Under the pieces are notes generated by a model. That model was not told where the DNA came from. It saw only the letters and a program-made list of their open reading frames with translations, and did no database searches. Shown one piece after another: positions 17,275-26,983 of a stretch of 64,000 nucleotides of DNA. Source of the DNA: Microtetraspora malaysiensis (lineage in GTDB: Bacteria; Actinomycetota; Actinomycetes; Streptosporangiales; Streptosporangiaceae); NCBI RefSeq assembly GCF_001528665.1, contig NZ_BBYJ01000006.1:186001-250000 (forward strand), written 5' to 3'. Every line of letters begins with the position of its first letter. Positions within the stretch are counted from its first letter, which is position 1. The translations under genes and the position numbers were made by a program.

Positions 17275-17595
17275 TCAGTAGTTGCGCCGCACCCGGATGG
17301 CCCAGCCGCCCTGGGGGATCTCGGCGCTGCCCACGTGCGCGTGGGACTTCAGCCGGCACCACGCGGGGATGTCGGTGTACGCGGCCGGGTCGTCGGCCAG
17401 GACCTCGACCACCGCGCCCATCGGCACCTGGTTGATCTGGTCGGCCAGCATGATGATCGGGATCGGGCACTTGCGCCCGAGCGCGTCGATCGTCAGAGCG
17501 GCGGGCTCACGCGTCCCGGCCTGTGTCTCGGCCACCGCCTCCGCCCCCGGCTCCCCGGTCTCGCCTCCGCCGGCCCCCGAACGCCTCCGCCACAT
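17275..17595 (-). CDS. TusA-like sulfurtransferase
   Basis: A 106-residue protein with a TusA/SirA fold at its C-terminus. The signature Cys is in DALGRKCPIPIIML, followed by VVEVLADDPAAYTDIPAWCR. The N-terminal 30 residues (MWRRRSGAGGG onward) are a low-complexity extension. TusA proteins carry persulfide sulfur from a cysteine desulfurase to acceptors. ATG 17595 overlaps the stop of the desulfurase gene by 1 nt (TGATG), which fits a donor-acceptor pair. The final acceptor (tRNA thiolation, molybdopterin or other) cannot be told. Confidence 0.8.
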   Translation of the reverse strand: MWRRRSGAGGGETGEPGAEAVAETQAGTREPAALTIDALGRKCPIPIIMLADQINQVPMGAVVEVLADDPAAYTDIPAWCRLKSHAHVGSAEIPQGGWAIRVRRNY

Positions 17596-18728
17596 CAGCG
17601 CACTCCCAAACTCGCTCGGATGCGTCGCACGATGTCCGGTAGTGCGGCGAGGAACCGGTCGACGTCGCCCTCGGACACGCCTCGAGGCAGCGATACCCGG
17701 ACGTTCCCGTGCGTAAGCACCCCCATCGCCTCCAGCACGTGCGATGGACGAAGCGTACTCGCCGTGCAGGAACTCCCGGATGAGACGGCGAACCCGGCCC
17801 GGTCCAGCTCGGTCAGCAGCGCCTCGCCCTCCACATAAAGACACGAAAAGGTGACGATGTGCGGCAACCTCAGGACGGGGTCGCCGACCACCTCCACGTC
17901 GGGAACCAGGCGCGGAACCTCGGTCCTGACCCGATCGACCAGGGCCGACAGCCGGGCGTTCTCCGCCGCGGCCTCCTCGGCAGTCGCGCGCAGCGCCGCC
18001 GCGGCGGCCACGATCGCCGGGACGTTCTCGAACCCCGGCACGCGGCGCCGTTCCCGCTCGTCCTGCGGGTACGGCGAGCGCCAGCGGGTCCCCTTGCGCA
18101 CCGCGAGGACGCCGACCCCCGCCGGGCCGCCCCACTTGTGCGCGCTCGCCGTCAGCACGGACCAGCCGCGGGGGAGCGGGAGCCGTCCCGCCGACTGCGC
18201 GGCGTCGACCAGCAGCGGCACCCCCGCCTCCTGGCAGGCCGCGGCGGCCTCCTCGACGGGCTGGAGGGTCCCCACCTCGTGGTTGGCCGTCTGCAGGCAG
18301 GCCAGCGCCGTCCCCGGCGCGGAGACGGCTCGCGCGAAAGTCTCCGCGTCCACCCGGCCGGAACGGCTCACGCCGACCACCTCGGCGGTGCCGCCCCCGC
18401 GCTCGTGCTCCTCGGCGGCGTGCAGGACACTGGAGTGCTCGACCGCGCCGGTCACCAGGCGATCGCCGACGCGCCTGCGCCCGTTCAACGTGCCGAGGAC
18501 GCCGAGATGGACCGCCTGGGTGCCCGACGAGGTGAACGCCACCTCGTCCGGGCGGGCGCCGATCACCTCGGCGACGTCGGCCCGCGCCTGCTCAAGCAGC
18601 ATCTGCGCACGTCGCGCGGCGCCGTACAGGCGTGCCGGGTCGGCCCAGCCGGAGTCGAGGGCGGACAGCAGGGCGTCCCGCGCCGCGGGGTGAAGCGGTT
18701 CAGTCGAGGCAGCGTCCAGATAGACCAC
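17595..18728 (-). CDS. Cysteine desulfurase (NifS/IscS-like)
   Basis: PLP-dependent class V aminotransferase fold, 377 residues. K198 in TASAHKWGGP should hold PLP; C321 in SSGSSCTAST is the persulfide Cys; H150 (TANHEVGT) and D174 (LLVDAAQS) are the usual cofactor contacts. It converts cysteine to alanine plus enzyme-bound sulfur. The TusA-like gene follows with overlapping stop/start, so sulfur probably goes there first. The loop around C321 is IscS-like rather than SufS-like. The upstream region is shared divergently with ctaC. Confidence 0.9.
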   Translation of the reverse strand: MVYLDAASTEPLHPAARDALLSALDSGWADPARLYGAARRAQMLLEQARADVAEVIGARPDEVAFTSSGTQAVHLGVLGTLNGRRRVGDRLVTGAVEHSSVLHAAEEHERGGGTAEVVGVSRSGRVDAETFARAVSAPGTALACLQTANHEVGTLQPVEEAAAACQEAGVPLLVDAAQSAGRLPLPRGWSVLTASAHKWGGPAGVGVLAVRKGTRWRSPYPQDERERRRVPGFENVPAIVAAAAALRATAEEAAAENARLSALVDRVRTEVPRLVPDVEVVGDPVLRLPHIVTFSCLYVEGEALLTELDRAGFAVSSGSSCTASTLRPSHVLEAMGVLTHGNVRVSLPRGVSEGDVDRFLAALPDIVRRIRASLGVR

Positions 18729-18914
18729 AGTTAGGACATTAACGGGGGCTGCTCAGAGGGGCGGTCCCGGTCCGCGCTAATGTGTCCCCCAGCGTGAACT
18801 CAATCAAGTAAAGGGGTGACCGGTCCGAGACGGCCCTGGTCCCTTTGAACGTGCAAGTTGGAAGATTCGCCCAGGAGAAGGACTCTTGGGCTTCACCTGT
18901 GGGGTAGGCAATCC

Positions 18915-19745
18915 GTGAGTCCGACCCGCCGTACGACACGGCGACCGTTGGCCCGCCGCCGGTTGCCACGCGTCGCCGCTCTGGCGGTGCTCGTGGCTGC
19001 TGCGACGGCGTGTAGCGCCCAGACGACTGAGCAGTGGTCCCGTGGCGGTATGCCCGAGGGCGTTACAGAGCAGTCACTCCTTACCCAGTCGCTCTGGAAC
19101 GGGGCCTGGATCGCGGCACTGGCCACCGGCATCGTCGTGTGGGGCCTGATCCTCTGGGCGTGCGCGTTCCACCGTAAGAAGAAGAACTCGCCGGACCGGC
19201 TGCCGCCTCAGGTGCGGTACAACCTGCCGATCGAGATCCTCTACACCGTGGTGCCGATCATCATGGTCTCGGTCTTCTTCTACTTCACCTCGCGTGACGA
19301 GACCACGATCATGAAGGTGACCGGCACCGCTCCGGTCAAGGTCAAGGTCGACGGCTTCCAGTGGAGCTGGCGCTTCACCACCGAGTACCAGGGCAAGACC
19401 GCCAAGGTCGACGGCGTGCCGGTCGACCTCGCCAAGCAGAGCGTGGAGAACCCCGAGGGCCCGCAGCTCGTGCTGCCGACGGGCTCCGAGGTCGAGTTCG
19501 AGCTGCACTCGCCCGACGTCATCCACTCGTTCTGGGTGCCGGCCTTCCTGTTCAAGCAGGACGTGTTCCCCGGCCAGGTCCACAACAAGTTCCAGATCAA
19601 GACTTTGAACCGCCCCGGCGTCTTCGTCGGACGGTGCGCCGAGCTGTGCGGTGTCGATCACAGCAAGATGCTGTTCTCCGTCAAGCTCGTGCCGCAGACG
19701 GAGTTCGACCAGTACATCCAGAGCCAGGCGGGGAGTGCACAGTGA
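18915..19745 (+). CDS. ctaC: Cytochrome c oxidase subunit II
   Basis: Lipoprotein CtaC of the aa3 oxidase, 276 residues. The signal peptide ends in VAAATAC, giving lipid-modified C33. Two transmembrane helices follow (about 63-84 and 105-124), then the periplasmic-side cupredoxin with the binuclear CuA site H204, C241, E243, C245, H249 and M252. It receives electrons from the cytochrome c domains of QcrC. GTG 18915 is chosen because it gives a clean signal peptide and has a G-rich ribosome site; the frame extends upstream to 18858 without homology. It is translationally coupled to ctaD. Confidence 0.94.
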   Translation: MSPTRRTTRRPLARRRLPRVAALAVLVAAATACSAQTTEQWSRGGMPEGVTEQSLLTQSLWNGAWIAALATGIVVWGLILWACAFHRKKKNSPDRLPPQVRYNLPIEILYTVVPIIMVSVFFYFTSRDETTIMKVTGTAPVKVKVDGFQWSWRFTTEYQGKTAKVDGVPVDLAKQSVENPEGPQLVLPTGSEVEFELHSPDVIHSFWVPAFLFKQDVFPGQVHNKFQIKTLNRPGVFVGRCAELCGVDHSKMLFSVKLVPQTEFDQYIQSQAGSAQ

Positions 19746-21403
19746 CCGCCATCCACCAACCCGCCGCCCTCGCGGCCCGGCCGCACACCAAGGGCTCGGT
19801 CGTGGCCAAGTGGCTTTCCACCACTGACCACAAGGTCATCGGGAACCTGTACCTGATCACGTCGTTCGTGTTCTTCCTGATCGGCGGCGTCATGGCGCTG
19901 GTCATGCGCGCCGAGCTGGCCCAGCCGGGTCTGCAGTTCGTGACGAACGAGCAGTTCAACCAGCTCTTCACGATGCACGGCACGATCATGCTGCTGATGT
20001 TCGCGACGCCGCTCTTCGCGGGCTTCGCCAACGCGATCATGCCGTTGCAGATCGGCGCGCCCGACGTGGCCTTCCCCCGGCTGAACATGGTGAGCTACTG
20101 GCTCTACCTGTTCGGCAGCACCATCGCGGTGGCGGGCTTCATCACCCCCGGCGGCGCCGCCGCCTTCGGATGGACGGCGTACGCGCCGCTGTCCAACGCG
20201 ATCACCTCGCCCGGCCTCGGCGGCGACATGTGGATCATGGGTCTGGCGCTGTCCGGACTCGGCACGATCCTCGGCGCGGTGAACTTCATCACCACGATCA
20301 TCACCATGCGCGCGCCCGGCATGACCATGTTCCGCATGCCGATGTTCACCTGGAACATCCTGCTCACCAGCGTCCTGGTGCTGCTGGCCTTCCCGGTCCT
20401 CGCGGCCGCGATGCTGGCGCTGGAGGCCGACCGCAAGCTCGGCGCCCACATCTTCGACTCCGCCACCGGTGGCGCGATGCTGTGGCAGCACCTGTTCTGG
20501 TTCTTCGGGCACCCCGAGGTCTACATCATCGCGCTGCCGTTCTTCGGAATCATCACCGAGGTCATCCCGGTGTTCAGCCGCAAGCCGATCTTCGGTTACA
20601 TCGGCCTGGTCAGCGCGACGATCCTGATCGCGGGCCTGTCGATCACCGTGTGGGCGCACCACATGTTCGCGACCGGCCAGGTGCTCCTGCCGTTCTTCTC
20701 GTTCATGACGTTCCTCATCGCGGTCCCGACCGGTGTGAAGTTCTTCAACTGGATCGGCACGATGTGGCGTGGCCATCTGACGTTCGAGTCGCCGATGCTG
20801 TTCGCGGTCGGCTTCCTGGTGACCTTCCTCTTCGGCGGTCTCACCGGCGTCATCCTGGCCTCGCCGCCGCTCGACTTCCACATCACCGACACCTACTTCG
20901 TCGTGGCCCACTTCCACTACGTGATCTTCGGCACCGTGGTGTTCGCGATGTTCTCGGGCTTCTACTTCTGGTGGCCCAAGTTCACCGGGCGGATGCTGAA
21001 CGACCGGCTGGGCAAGGTCCACTTCTGGCTCACGTTCTTCGGCTTCCACCTGACCTTCCTGGTGCAGCACTGGCTGGGCGTCATCGGCTTCCCGCGGCGC
21101 TACGCCGACTACGCGGCGGTGGACGGCTTCACCGACCTGAACATGGTCTCGTCGGTGGGCGCGTTCCTCCTCGGCGCCTCGCTGCTGCCGTTCTTCTACA
21201 ACATGTGGATCACGTGGAAGAAGGCGCCGAAGGTCACCGTCGACGACCCGTGGGGCTACTGCGGCTCGCTCGAGTGGGCGACCTCCTGCCCCCCGCCGCG
21301 GCACAACTTCACGTCGCTGCCGCGCATCCGGTCTGAGCGTCCCGCGTTCGACCTGAAGTACCCGCACCTTGCCGCGCAGCCTGCACTGGAGGAAGGCCGA
21401 TGA
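19742..21403 (+). CDS. ctaD: Cytochrome c oxidase subunit I
   Basis: Catalytic 12-helix haem-copper subunit, 553 residues. Landmarks are [14 protein letters not shown] (haem a ligand), [10 protein letters not shown] (CuB His and the cross-linked Tyr of the K-channel) and [12 protein letters not shown] (haem a3 and haem a ligands). It reduces O2 to water and pumps protons. GTG 19742 overlaps the ctaC stop as GTGA. The stop overlaps ctaF as ATGA, so C-D-F are made together. In mycobacteria, as I recall, ctaD sits apart from ctaC; here they are contiguous. Confidence 0.96.
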   Translation: MTAIHQPAALAARPHTKGSVVAKWLSTTDHKVIGNLYLITSFVFFLIGGVMALVMRAELAQPGLQFVTNEQFNQLFTMHGTIMLLMFATPLFAGFANAIMPLQIGAPDVAFPRLNMVSYWLYLFGSTIAVAGFITPGGAAAFGWTAYAPLSNAITSPGLGGDMWIMGLALSGLGTILGAVNFITTIITMRAPGMTMFRMPMFTWNILLTSVLVLLAFPVLAAAMLALEADRKLGAHIFDSATGGAMLWQHLFWFFGHPEVYIIALPFFGIITEVIPVFSRKPIFGYIGLVSATILIAGLSITVWAHHMFATGQVLLPFFSFMTFLIAVPTGVKFFNWIGTMWRGHLTFESPMLFAVGFLVTFLFGGLTGVILASPPLDFHITDTYFVVAHFHYVIFGTVVFAMFSGFYFWWPKFTGRMLNDRLGKVHFWLTFFGFHLTFLVQHWLGVIGFPRRYADYAAVDGFTDLNMVSSVGAFLLGASLLPFFYNMWITWKKAPKVTVDDPWGYCGSLEWATSCPPPRHNFTSLPRIRSERPAFDLKYPHLAAQPALEEGR

Positions 21404-21795
21404 AGGTCCAGGGTTGGGTGTTCGTGATCTGCGGCCTCTTCTTCGCCGCAGTGGACGTGGTCTACTGGTTCTGGTCCAAGGAGCCGACCGGCACCGCGGT
21501 GATGGCCATCTCCGTCGGCCTCGCCTTCATGGTCGGCTACTACCTGCTCTTCACGGCTCGCCGCATCGGTGAGCAGCCGGAGGACAGCAAGGAGGCCGAG
21601 ATCAGCGACGGCGCCGGCGAGCTGGGCTTCTTCAGCCCGCACAGCTGGTGGCCGCTGTTCGTCTGCCTCTCCGCGGCGCTGACGTTCTTCGGCTTCGCCG
21701 TCGGGATGTGGCTCTTCCTGATCGGTGTCTTCGCCACCGTCATGAGCATGATCGGCTTCGTGTTCCAGTACTACCGGGGCAACTTCTCGCACTGA
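21400..21795 (+). CDS. ctaF: Cytochrome c oxidase subunit IV (actinobacterial type)
   Basis: Small 131-residue membrane subunit with four hydrophobic helices (about 4-25, 33-54, 83-100 and 104-124). It has the typical start [15 protein letters not shown] and the SPHSWWPL segment between the helix pairs. CtaF is a structural subunit of the actinobacterial aa3 oxidase. The ATG overlaps the ctaD stop. The operon ends here at a perfect 17-bp hairpin with a T-rich tail. Confidence 0.92.
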   Translation: MKVQGWVFVICGLFFAAVDVVYWFWSKEPTGTAVMAISVGLAFMVGYYLLFTARRIGEQPEDSKEAEISDGAGELGFFSPHSWWPLFVCLSAALTFFGFAVGMWLFLIGVFATVMSMIGFVFQYYRGNFSH

Positions 21796-21823
21796 CCCGG
21801 AGGAGCGCGTCTCCACCGACTCC

Positions 21824-21861
21824 GTCGCGGCCGGCCAACGATCTCGTTGGCCGGCCGCGAC
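21824..21861 (+). terminator. Perfect terminator of the ctaCDF operon
   Basis: Arms 21824-21840 and 21845-21861 pair perfectly over 17 bp around ATCT, followed by GCTTTTCTTT. This is the most canonical intrinsic terminator in the window. Confidence 0.92.
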
Positions 21862-21958
21862 GCTTTTCTTTGCCAGGTGTCATCCCTGCCCTGAGCGCAG
21901 ACCCAACGTAATCGGGTACTAACCCGTTGCAAGTGGTACGTGGCGGGGGGAGGCCGAC

Positions 21959-23137
21959 GTGCGAGCTGGTGCTGGGCTGCTTGCCATACTCATGGCGACC
22001 GGATGTTCCGCCGCCGTGGCGGATCGCGAGAAGGAGGCCGCCGGCCTACCGGCGGCGGCGGTGGGCATCACGCCGGAGAACGGGGCCCAGGGCCTCGCGC
22101 CCGAACTGCCCATCATGATCGCGGCCGCCGCGGGGACGCTGAAGAGCGTCACTGCCGAGGCGAAGGGCAAGCCCGTGGCCGGGATGTTCAGCGCCGACCG
22201 GACGAGGTGGCGGAGCGCCCGGCCGATGACACCGGGCACCGACTACACGGTCACCGCCGTGGCGGTCAACGCGGCGGGCAAGACCACCGAGACCAGGAGC
22301 GTCTTCTCGACGCAGAAGGCGGCCAAGACGTTCGACGTCCAGACCATCCTCCCAAACAAGGAGATCACCGGTCTGACCGTGGGCATCGGCATGCCCATCA
22401 TGATCACATTCGACCACGACGTCACCGACCGCGTCTCGGTGGAGAAGAACCTGCAGGTCTACGCGTCCAAGCCGATCCAGGGCGCGTGGCACTGGTTCGA
22501 CAACCGCCGGGTGACGTTCCGTCCCAAGGAGTACTGGCCGGCGCACACGAAGGTCCGGCTGGTGGCCCGGCTCGCCGGTGTCCGCGGCGGCGAGGGCACG
22601 TACGGCACGAAGGACTACGTCCGCGACTTCACCATCGGCCGCTCCCAGATCAGCCACGCCGACACCGGATCGCACTACATGAAGGTGGAGCGCGACGGGA
22701 AGGTCATCCGGAACATGCCCATCAGCGCCGGCATGGGCGGCCAGATGAAGTACTACACGACCTCGGGCATCCATCTCGCCATGGACCGCGAACTCGTCAC
22801 CGTCATGACCTCGCCCGGCATCGGCCCCGGCAGCGCCGGCTACTACCAGACCACCGTCTACGACACCGTACGGATCTCCGACACCGGCGAGTACGTGCAC
22901 GGCGCCCCGTGGTCGGTGGGGGACCAGGGCAACTCCAACGTGAGCCACGGCTGCGTCAACGTCAGCCCCGCGAACGCGAAGTGGTTCAGGATCAACACCC
23001 TGATCGGCGACCCCATCGTCATCAGTGGATCGCCGCGGCCGCTCGACCCGACGAACGGCTGGGGGCACTGGCAGGAGTCCTGGAAGCAGTGGCTCAAGTG
23101 GAGCCGGCTCCGCGGCGCCAGCACCGAGCCGCTCTGA
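21959..23137 (+). CDS. L,D-transpeptidase lipoprotein (LdtMt2-like)
   Basis: Exported 392-residue peptidoglycan cross-linking enzyme. The signal peptide ends in the lipobox LMATGC (C16). Two Ig-like domains follow (about 35-118 and 122-228). The YkuD catalytic domain carries H330 and nucleophile C332 in SNVSHGCVNVSP. It forms 3-3 cross-links between diaminopimelate residues and is a carbapenem-type target. GTG 21959 follows a strong GGGGGGAGG ribosome site. It lies between the two respiratory operons but is separated from both by terminators. Confidence 0.93.
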   Translation: MRAGAGLLAILMATGCSAAVADREKEAAGLPAAAVGITPENGAQGLAPELPIMIAAAAGTLKSVTAEAKGKPVAGMFSADRTRWRSARPMTPGTDYTVTAVAVNAAGKTTETRSVFSTQKAAKTFDVQTILPNKEITGLTVGIGMPIMITFDHDVTDRVSVEKNLQVYASKPIQGAWHWFDNRRVTFRPKEYWPAHTKVRLVARLAGVRGGEGTYGTKDYVRDFTIGRSQISHADTGSHYMKVERDGKVIRNMPISAGMGGQMKYYTTSGIHLAMDRELVTVMTSPGIGPGSAGYYQTTVYDTVRISDTGEYVHGAPWSVGDQGNSNVSHGCVNVSPANAKWFRINTLIGDPIVISGSPRPLDPTNGWGHWQESWKQWLKWSRLRGASTEPL

Positions 23138-23344
23138 CGGCCGCTGAACGCCGCGACGACGGCCCGTGTCCCATTTCTCCGGGGCGCGGGTCGTCCGCCG
23201 TCTGCGGCCGAATGAGGGCCGGACAGCCCATTCGGGGGAGAGGCGCCCTTGTGGTGGCGTGTGCGCGTCGCGGCCGGCCGCTCAGGGCGGCACAGCGGCG
23301 CTGAGCCGCCCCGGCGGGCCGTAGGGGCCCGTCCCTGAGGGTAG

Positions 23345-23379
23345 GGCGTTGTGCGGCCCCCAAGGGGCCGGACAACGCC
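23345..23379 (+). terminator. Hairpin after the L,D-transpeptidase gene
   Basis: GGCGTTGT and CGGCCCC (23345-23360) pair with 23364-23379 over 15 bp with one G-G mismatch and a CAA loop. It lies in the 305-bp gap (23138-23442) between convergent genes. Apart from this hairpin and the next one, I see nothing else in the gap. Confidence 0.6.
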
Positions 23380-23390
23380 AGAAAGTGAAA

Positions 23391-23420
23391 CGGCCCGGGT
23401 GGGAATCCCCACCCGGGCCG
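23391..23420 (-). terminator. Terminator of the ctaE-qcrCAB operon
   Basis: CGGCCCGGGTGGG (23391-23403) pairs perfectly with 23408-23420 over 13 bp around AATC. Read on the minus strand it is followed by TTTCACTTTC, so it best serves the qcrB end. Confidence 0.8.
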
Positions 23421-23442
23421 CTCACGTGCGGTTCACCCGGAC

Positions 23443-25068
23443 TCAGTGACCTTCTTTGTGCTCCCCGGCGCCGACGGCGACGTGCTCCTCGCCGTGGCCT
23501 TCCTCAAGGGGGACGCGGTCGGTGCCGTACGCCTTGCTCATCTTGGCGCGGAGCCGGCCGATCAGCGAGCGGGCGCCCTTGGGCGGGATCCCCTCACGGT
23601 CGGCTGCGCTCTCGATGACGGGGATCTCCTTCTTGCCCCGCATGTGCGCCAGGATGTCGTCCGCCGGCGGCGTGTGGACCTCGATGTACTCGCCGTTCGG
23701 CATCCGCTTGATGACACCGGACTCGACACCGTGGGACACGATCTCGGCGTCCTTGCGCTGGAGGCCGAGGCAGATCCGGTAGGTGACGAAGTAGGCGATC
23801 GCCGGGCCGAGGAAGACGGCCACCCGGCCGAAGATCGTCGTCTCGTAGAGGCCGATGTGGAAGTTGGCCGAGATCTCGTCGTTGGCGCCCAGCAGCCACA
23901 GGACACCGTAGAACGTCATCGCGGAGATGCCGATCGAGGTGCGGTGCGGGTTGTTGCGCGGCCGGTCGACGATGTGGTGCTCGCGCCGGTCGCCGGTCAC
24001 CCACTGTTCCAGGAACGGATACAGCGCGAGGCCGGTCATGATGAGCCCCAGCGGCAGCAGCGCCGGGATCAGCACGCTCAGCGGGATCGTGCCTCCGGAC
24101 GTGCCGAAGAGGTTGATCTCCCACGCGGGCATCAGGCGCAGGGAACCTTCGAGGAAGCCCATGTACCAGTCGGGCTGCGAGCCCGCCGAGATGTCCGCCG
24201 GTGTGTACGGCCCGAACAGCCAGATCGGGTTGATCTGCGCGAACGTGCCCAGCAGCGCCAGCACGCCGAACGTGAACAGGAAGTACGCGCCCGCCTTGGC
24301 CATGAAGGCCGGGTAGAACGGCGCGCCCACCACGTTGCGCTCGGTCCGGCCCTTGCCCGGCATCTGCGTGTGCTTCTGCACCCACATGAGGATCATGTGA
24401 GCGGTGATCAGCGCAAGCAGGATGCCCGGGATGAGCAGGATGTGCAGCGTGAAGAACCGGGAGATGATGTCCTCGCCGGGGTACTCGCCCCCGAACAGGA
24501 AGAACTGGATGTACGTGCCGATCAGCGGGATCGACAGGATGACGCCCTGGGTGATGCGCAGACCGGCACCGGACAGCAGGTCGTCCGGCAGCGAGTAGCC
24601 GGTCAGGCCCTCGAACAGGGCGAGGCTCAGCAGCAGGATGCCGATCAGCCAGTTCAGCTCGCGCGGCTTGCGGTATGCCCCGGTGAAGAACACGCGGAGC
24701 ATGTGCACCACCATGCCGGCGATGAACAGCAGGGCCGCCCAGTGGTGGATCTGCCGGATGAGCAGACCGCCGCGGACGTCGAACGAGATGTTCAGCGCCG
24801 AGGCGTACGCCTCGGACATCATGACGCCCTTGAGCGGCTCGTACGCCCCGTTGTACATCACTTCGCCCATGGTGGGCCTGAACCAGAACGTCAGGAACGT
24901 ACCGGTCAGCAGCAGGATGACGAACGAGTAGAGCGCGATCTCACCCAGGAGGAACGACCAGTGGTCGGGGAACATCTTCCGCAGATTGCGCTTGAGGAAG
25001 CTGCCCGCCCCGAGCCGGTCGTCGACGAAGGTCGAAACGCCGGCGATTGCCTTCGGAGGAGTGTCCAT
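23443..25068 (-). CDS. qcrB: Cytochrome bc1 complex cytochrome b subunit
   Basis: Menaquinol-oxidising membrane subunit, 541 residues. Two haem b sites are marked by the histidine pairs in the second and fourth helices (RQIHHWAALLFIAGMVVHMLR; FFTLHILLIPGILLALITAHM). A quinone-site PDWY motif (SQPDWYMGFLEG) is present. A long hydrophilic C-terminal tail ends in a His/Glu-rich stretch. It is the bound-haem core of the bcc-aa3 supercomplex and the target of Q203-type inhibitors in mycobacteria. ATG overlaps the qcrA stop by 1 nt (TAATG). Confidence 0.95.
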   Translation of the reverse strand: MDTPPKAIAGVSTFVDDRLGAGSFLKRNLRKMFPDHWSFLLGEIALYSFVILLLTGTFLTFWFRPTMGEVMYNGAYEPLKGVMMSEAYASALNISFDVRGGLLIRQIHHWAALLFIAGMVVHMLRVFFTGAYRKPRELNWLIGILLLSLALFEGLTGYSLPDDLLSGAGLRITQGVILSIPLIGTYIQFFLFGGEYPGEDIISRFFTLHILLIPGILLALITAHMILMWVQKHTQMPGKGRTERNVVGAPFYPAFMAKAGAYFLFTFGVLALLGTFAQINPIWLFGPYTPADISAGSQPDWYMGFLEGSLRLMPAWEINLFGTSGGTIPLSVLIPALLPLGLIMTGLALYPFLEQWVTGDRREHHIVDRPRNNPHRTSIGISAMTFYGVLWLLGANDEISANFHIGLYETTIFGRVAVFLGPAIAYFVTYRICLGLQRKDAEIVSHGVESGVIKRMPNGEYIEVHTPPADDILAHMRGKKEIPVIESAADREGIPPKGARSLIGRLRAKMSKAYGTDRVPLEEGHGEEHVAVGAGEHKEGH

Positions 25069-26153
25069 TACGCCTTCTCCGCCTTCTCCCGGGCTTCCTT
25101 CTCAGCGTCCCCGCGCTCCCAGAAGCTGGGACCGACGGGCACGTTGAAGTCGGCCTTGGCGACGAGGTAGCCCTCTTCGTCGATCCCGATCGGAAGCTGC
25201 GGCAGCGGCCGCGCCGCGGGACCGAAGACGACCTTGGCGCCGTCGGCGGCGTCGAAGGTCGACTGGTGACACGGGCAGAGGATGTGGTGGGTCGTCTGCT
25301 CGTACAGCGCCGCGGGACAGCCCACGTGGGTGCAGATCTTCGAGTAGGCGACGATGCCGTCGTGCGTCCAGTTCAGGTTCGTGCCGGACTTGAGCTCCTC
25401 CGGACGGAACTTGAGCAGGATCAGCGTGGCCTTGGCCAGGGCGTTGAGGTCGTGCTCGTGACCCTCGGGCACCACCGAGAGGATGCCGCCGGGCGAGTTG
25501 AAGTCGGCGGCGCGGATCGGCTGGCCGGTGCCCTCGGTGATGAGGCGGCGCGGCTTGCCGTTCTTGGTGGGCTCGCCCCAGACCGTGTGCCGGAGCTTGG
25601 TGCCCGGCAGCGGGCCGAGGTCCCTGAGCAGGACGATCGGAGCCAGGCCGAGCGGCGCCGCCGCCAGCAGCAGCGTGCGGCGGAGCAGCTTGTACTTGAC
25701 GAAGCCGCTCTCGTTGGCCCCCGCGAGGAACGTCTCCTTGACGGACTCACGGGTCTCGGAGTCGGACGCCATCGGGTGGCGCTCCTGGATCATGCTGTAC
25801 TTCGGCATGATCCTGCGCACCCACGTCGTGATGCCGGCCGCCAGCGCGAGCAGCGCCAGCGTCAGCGTGCCGCCGAGCGCGAAGTTGGACGCCGAGGTCT
25901 TCTCGAGCGTCCCCACCTGGAAGATGACGTACGAGGCGATGAAGCCGACGCCCGCCAGGAAGGCGATCGCGAACAGAAGCGCGACCACCCTTTCGGCCTT
26001 ACGGGCGCTCTCGGGATCCTGGAGCTTCACCCCAAGCAGAGCCTCGGGCTTGTGGGCGGGCTCTTCCTTGAGGATGGCCTCGCTCGGCGGGGGGGTGCCG
26101 ATAACGCGCTTAGGCACGCGATCCTCGGGCTGGTCGATGGTGTTGTCTGTCAT
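25068..26153 (-). CDS. qcrA: Cytochrome bc1 complex Rieske iron-sulfur subunit
   Basis: Actinobacterial-type Rieske protein of 361 residues with three transmembrane helices (about 57-78, 92-112 and 158-176) instead of one. The [2Fe-2S] ligands are C274, H276, C293 and H296, with the disulfide cysteines C279 and C295, in CTHVGC and CPCHQS. It takes the first electron from menaquinol and passes it to QcrC. ATG 26153 overlaps the qcrC stop by 1 nt; the frame runs on upstream inside qcrC but has no homology there. Confidence 0.95.
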   Translation of the reverse strand: MTDNTIDQPEDRVPKRVIGTPPPSEAILKEEPAHKPEALLGVKLQDPESARKAERVVALLFAIAFLAGVGFIASYVIFQVGTLEKTSASNFALGGTLTLALLALAAGITTWVRRIMPKYSMIQERHPMASDSETRESVKETFLAGANESGFVKYKLLRRTLLLAAAPLGLAPIVLLRDLGPLPGTKLRHTVWGEPTKNGKPRRLITEGTGQPIRAADFNSPGGILSVVPEGHEHDLNALAKATLILLKFRPEELKSGTNLNWTHDGIVAYSKICTHVGCPAALYEQTTHHILCPCHQSTFDAADGAKVVFGPAARPLPQLPIGIDEEGYLVAKADFNVPVGPSFWERGDAEKEAREKAEKA

Positions 26154-26983
26154 TAGTGAGCCTGTCGCTTCTTCGCGGTGATCCAGATAGCGGCGAGAAC
26201 CAGCAGGCTGATGCCGACGACCCAGCCCACCAGGCCCTCGGTCACCGGACCGATCCTGCCGAGGCCGGCACCGCCCGGGTCCACCTGGCCACGGACGCTG
26301 GTGATGTAGGCGATCATGTCCCGCTTCTGTTCGGGAGTGATCACTGAGTCGTTGAAGACGGGCATCGCCTGCGGACCGGTGGCCATCGCCTCGTAGATCT
26401 GCGTCGGCGACGACTCGTGCAGCGGGGGTGCGTACTTGCCGTAGGTCAGCGCGCCGCCCGCGCCGACGAAGTTGTGGCACTGGATGCAGTTCGCGCGGAA
26501 CAGCTCGCCACCCTTCGCCGGGTCGCCCTTGGCCGGGTCCACCTGCTCGGCCGTCGGCCGGGTCGGGCCGCCGCCCAGCGACTGCACGTACGCAGCGAGC
26601 TGGTCGATGGCCTCGGGCGTCGCCCACTCGTCAAGGGGCTTGCGCGGAGCCTGGGCCCCCGGGTCGGCCGCAGGCATGCGCCCGCTGCTCACCTGGAAGT
26701 CCACGGCCGCCGCGCCCACGCCCACCAGGGTGGGGCCGGACTTGGTGCCCTCGGCGTTCAGCCCGTGACAGCTGGCGCAGTGGGCGACGAAGAGGTCCTT
26801 GCCCTTCGCCACGTCATCGGCCTTGCCGGACGCGACCGCCGCGTCCGCGGTGCTGCCGTTCGGCGCGGCGAGCGCGTATCCCCCGCCGAGGAGGCCCAGC
26901 GCGAGTGCCACAACGGCAAAACGCGCGAGGGGATGCCGCCGTCGCGCGGTGATGGGTTTCACCGATCTCCCCGTTCCGATCAT
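26153..26983 (-). CDS. qcrC: Dihaem cytochrome c subunit of the bcc complex
   Basis: 276-residue membrane-anchored dihaem cytochrome c. Haem-binding motifs are CASCH (69-73) and CIQCH (166-170). It has an N-terminal helix (about 21-40) and a C-terminal anchor (about 248-268). In actinobacteria this protein replaces soluble cytochrome c and feeds CuA of CtaC directly. ATG 26983 overlaps the ctaE stop as ATGA and is used here; GTG 26962 with GGGGAG close upstream is an alternative that shortens the cytoplasmic leader. Confidence 0.94.
   Translation of the reverse strand: MIGTGRSVKPITARRRHPLARFAVVALALGLLGGGYALAAPNGSTADAAVASGKADDVAKGKDLFVAHCASCHGLNAEGTKSGPTLVGVGAAAVDFQVSSGRMPAADPGAQAPRKPLDEWATPEAIDQLAAYVQSLGGGPTRPTAEQVDPAKGDPAKGGELFRANCIQCHNFVGAGGALTYGKYAPPLHESSPTQIYEAMATGPQAMPVFNDSVITPEQKRDMIAYITSVRGQVDPGGAGLGRIGPVTEGLVGWVVGISLLVLAAIWITAKKRQAH

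Noticed and set aside
19658-21367. Long minus-strand frame opposite ctaD
   Set aside because: Composition is Glu/Arg/His/Gln-rich without structure, a shadow of the conserved membrane protein CtaD on the plus strand.
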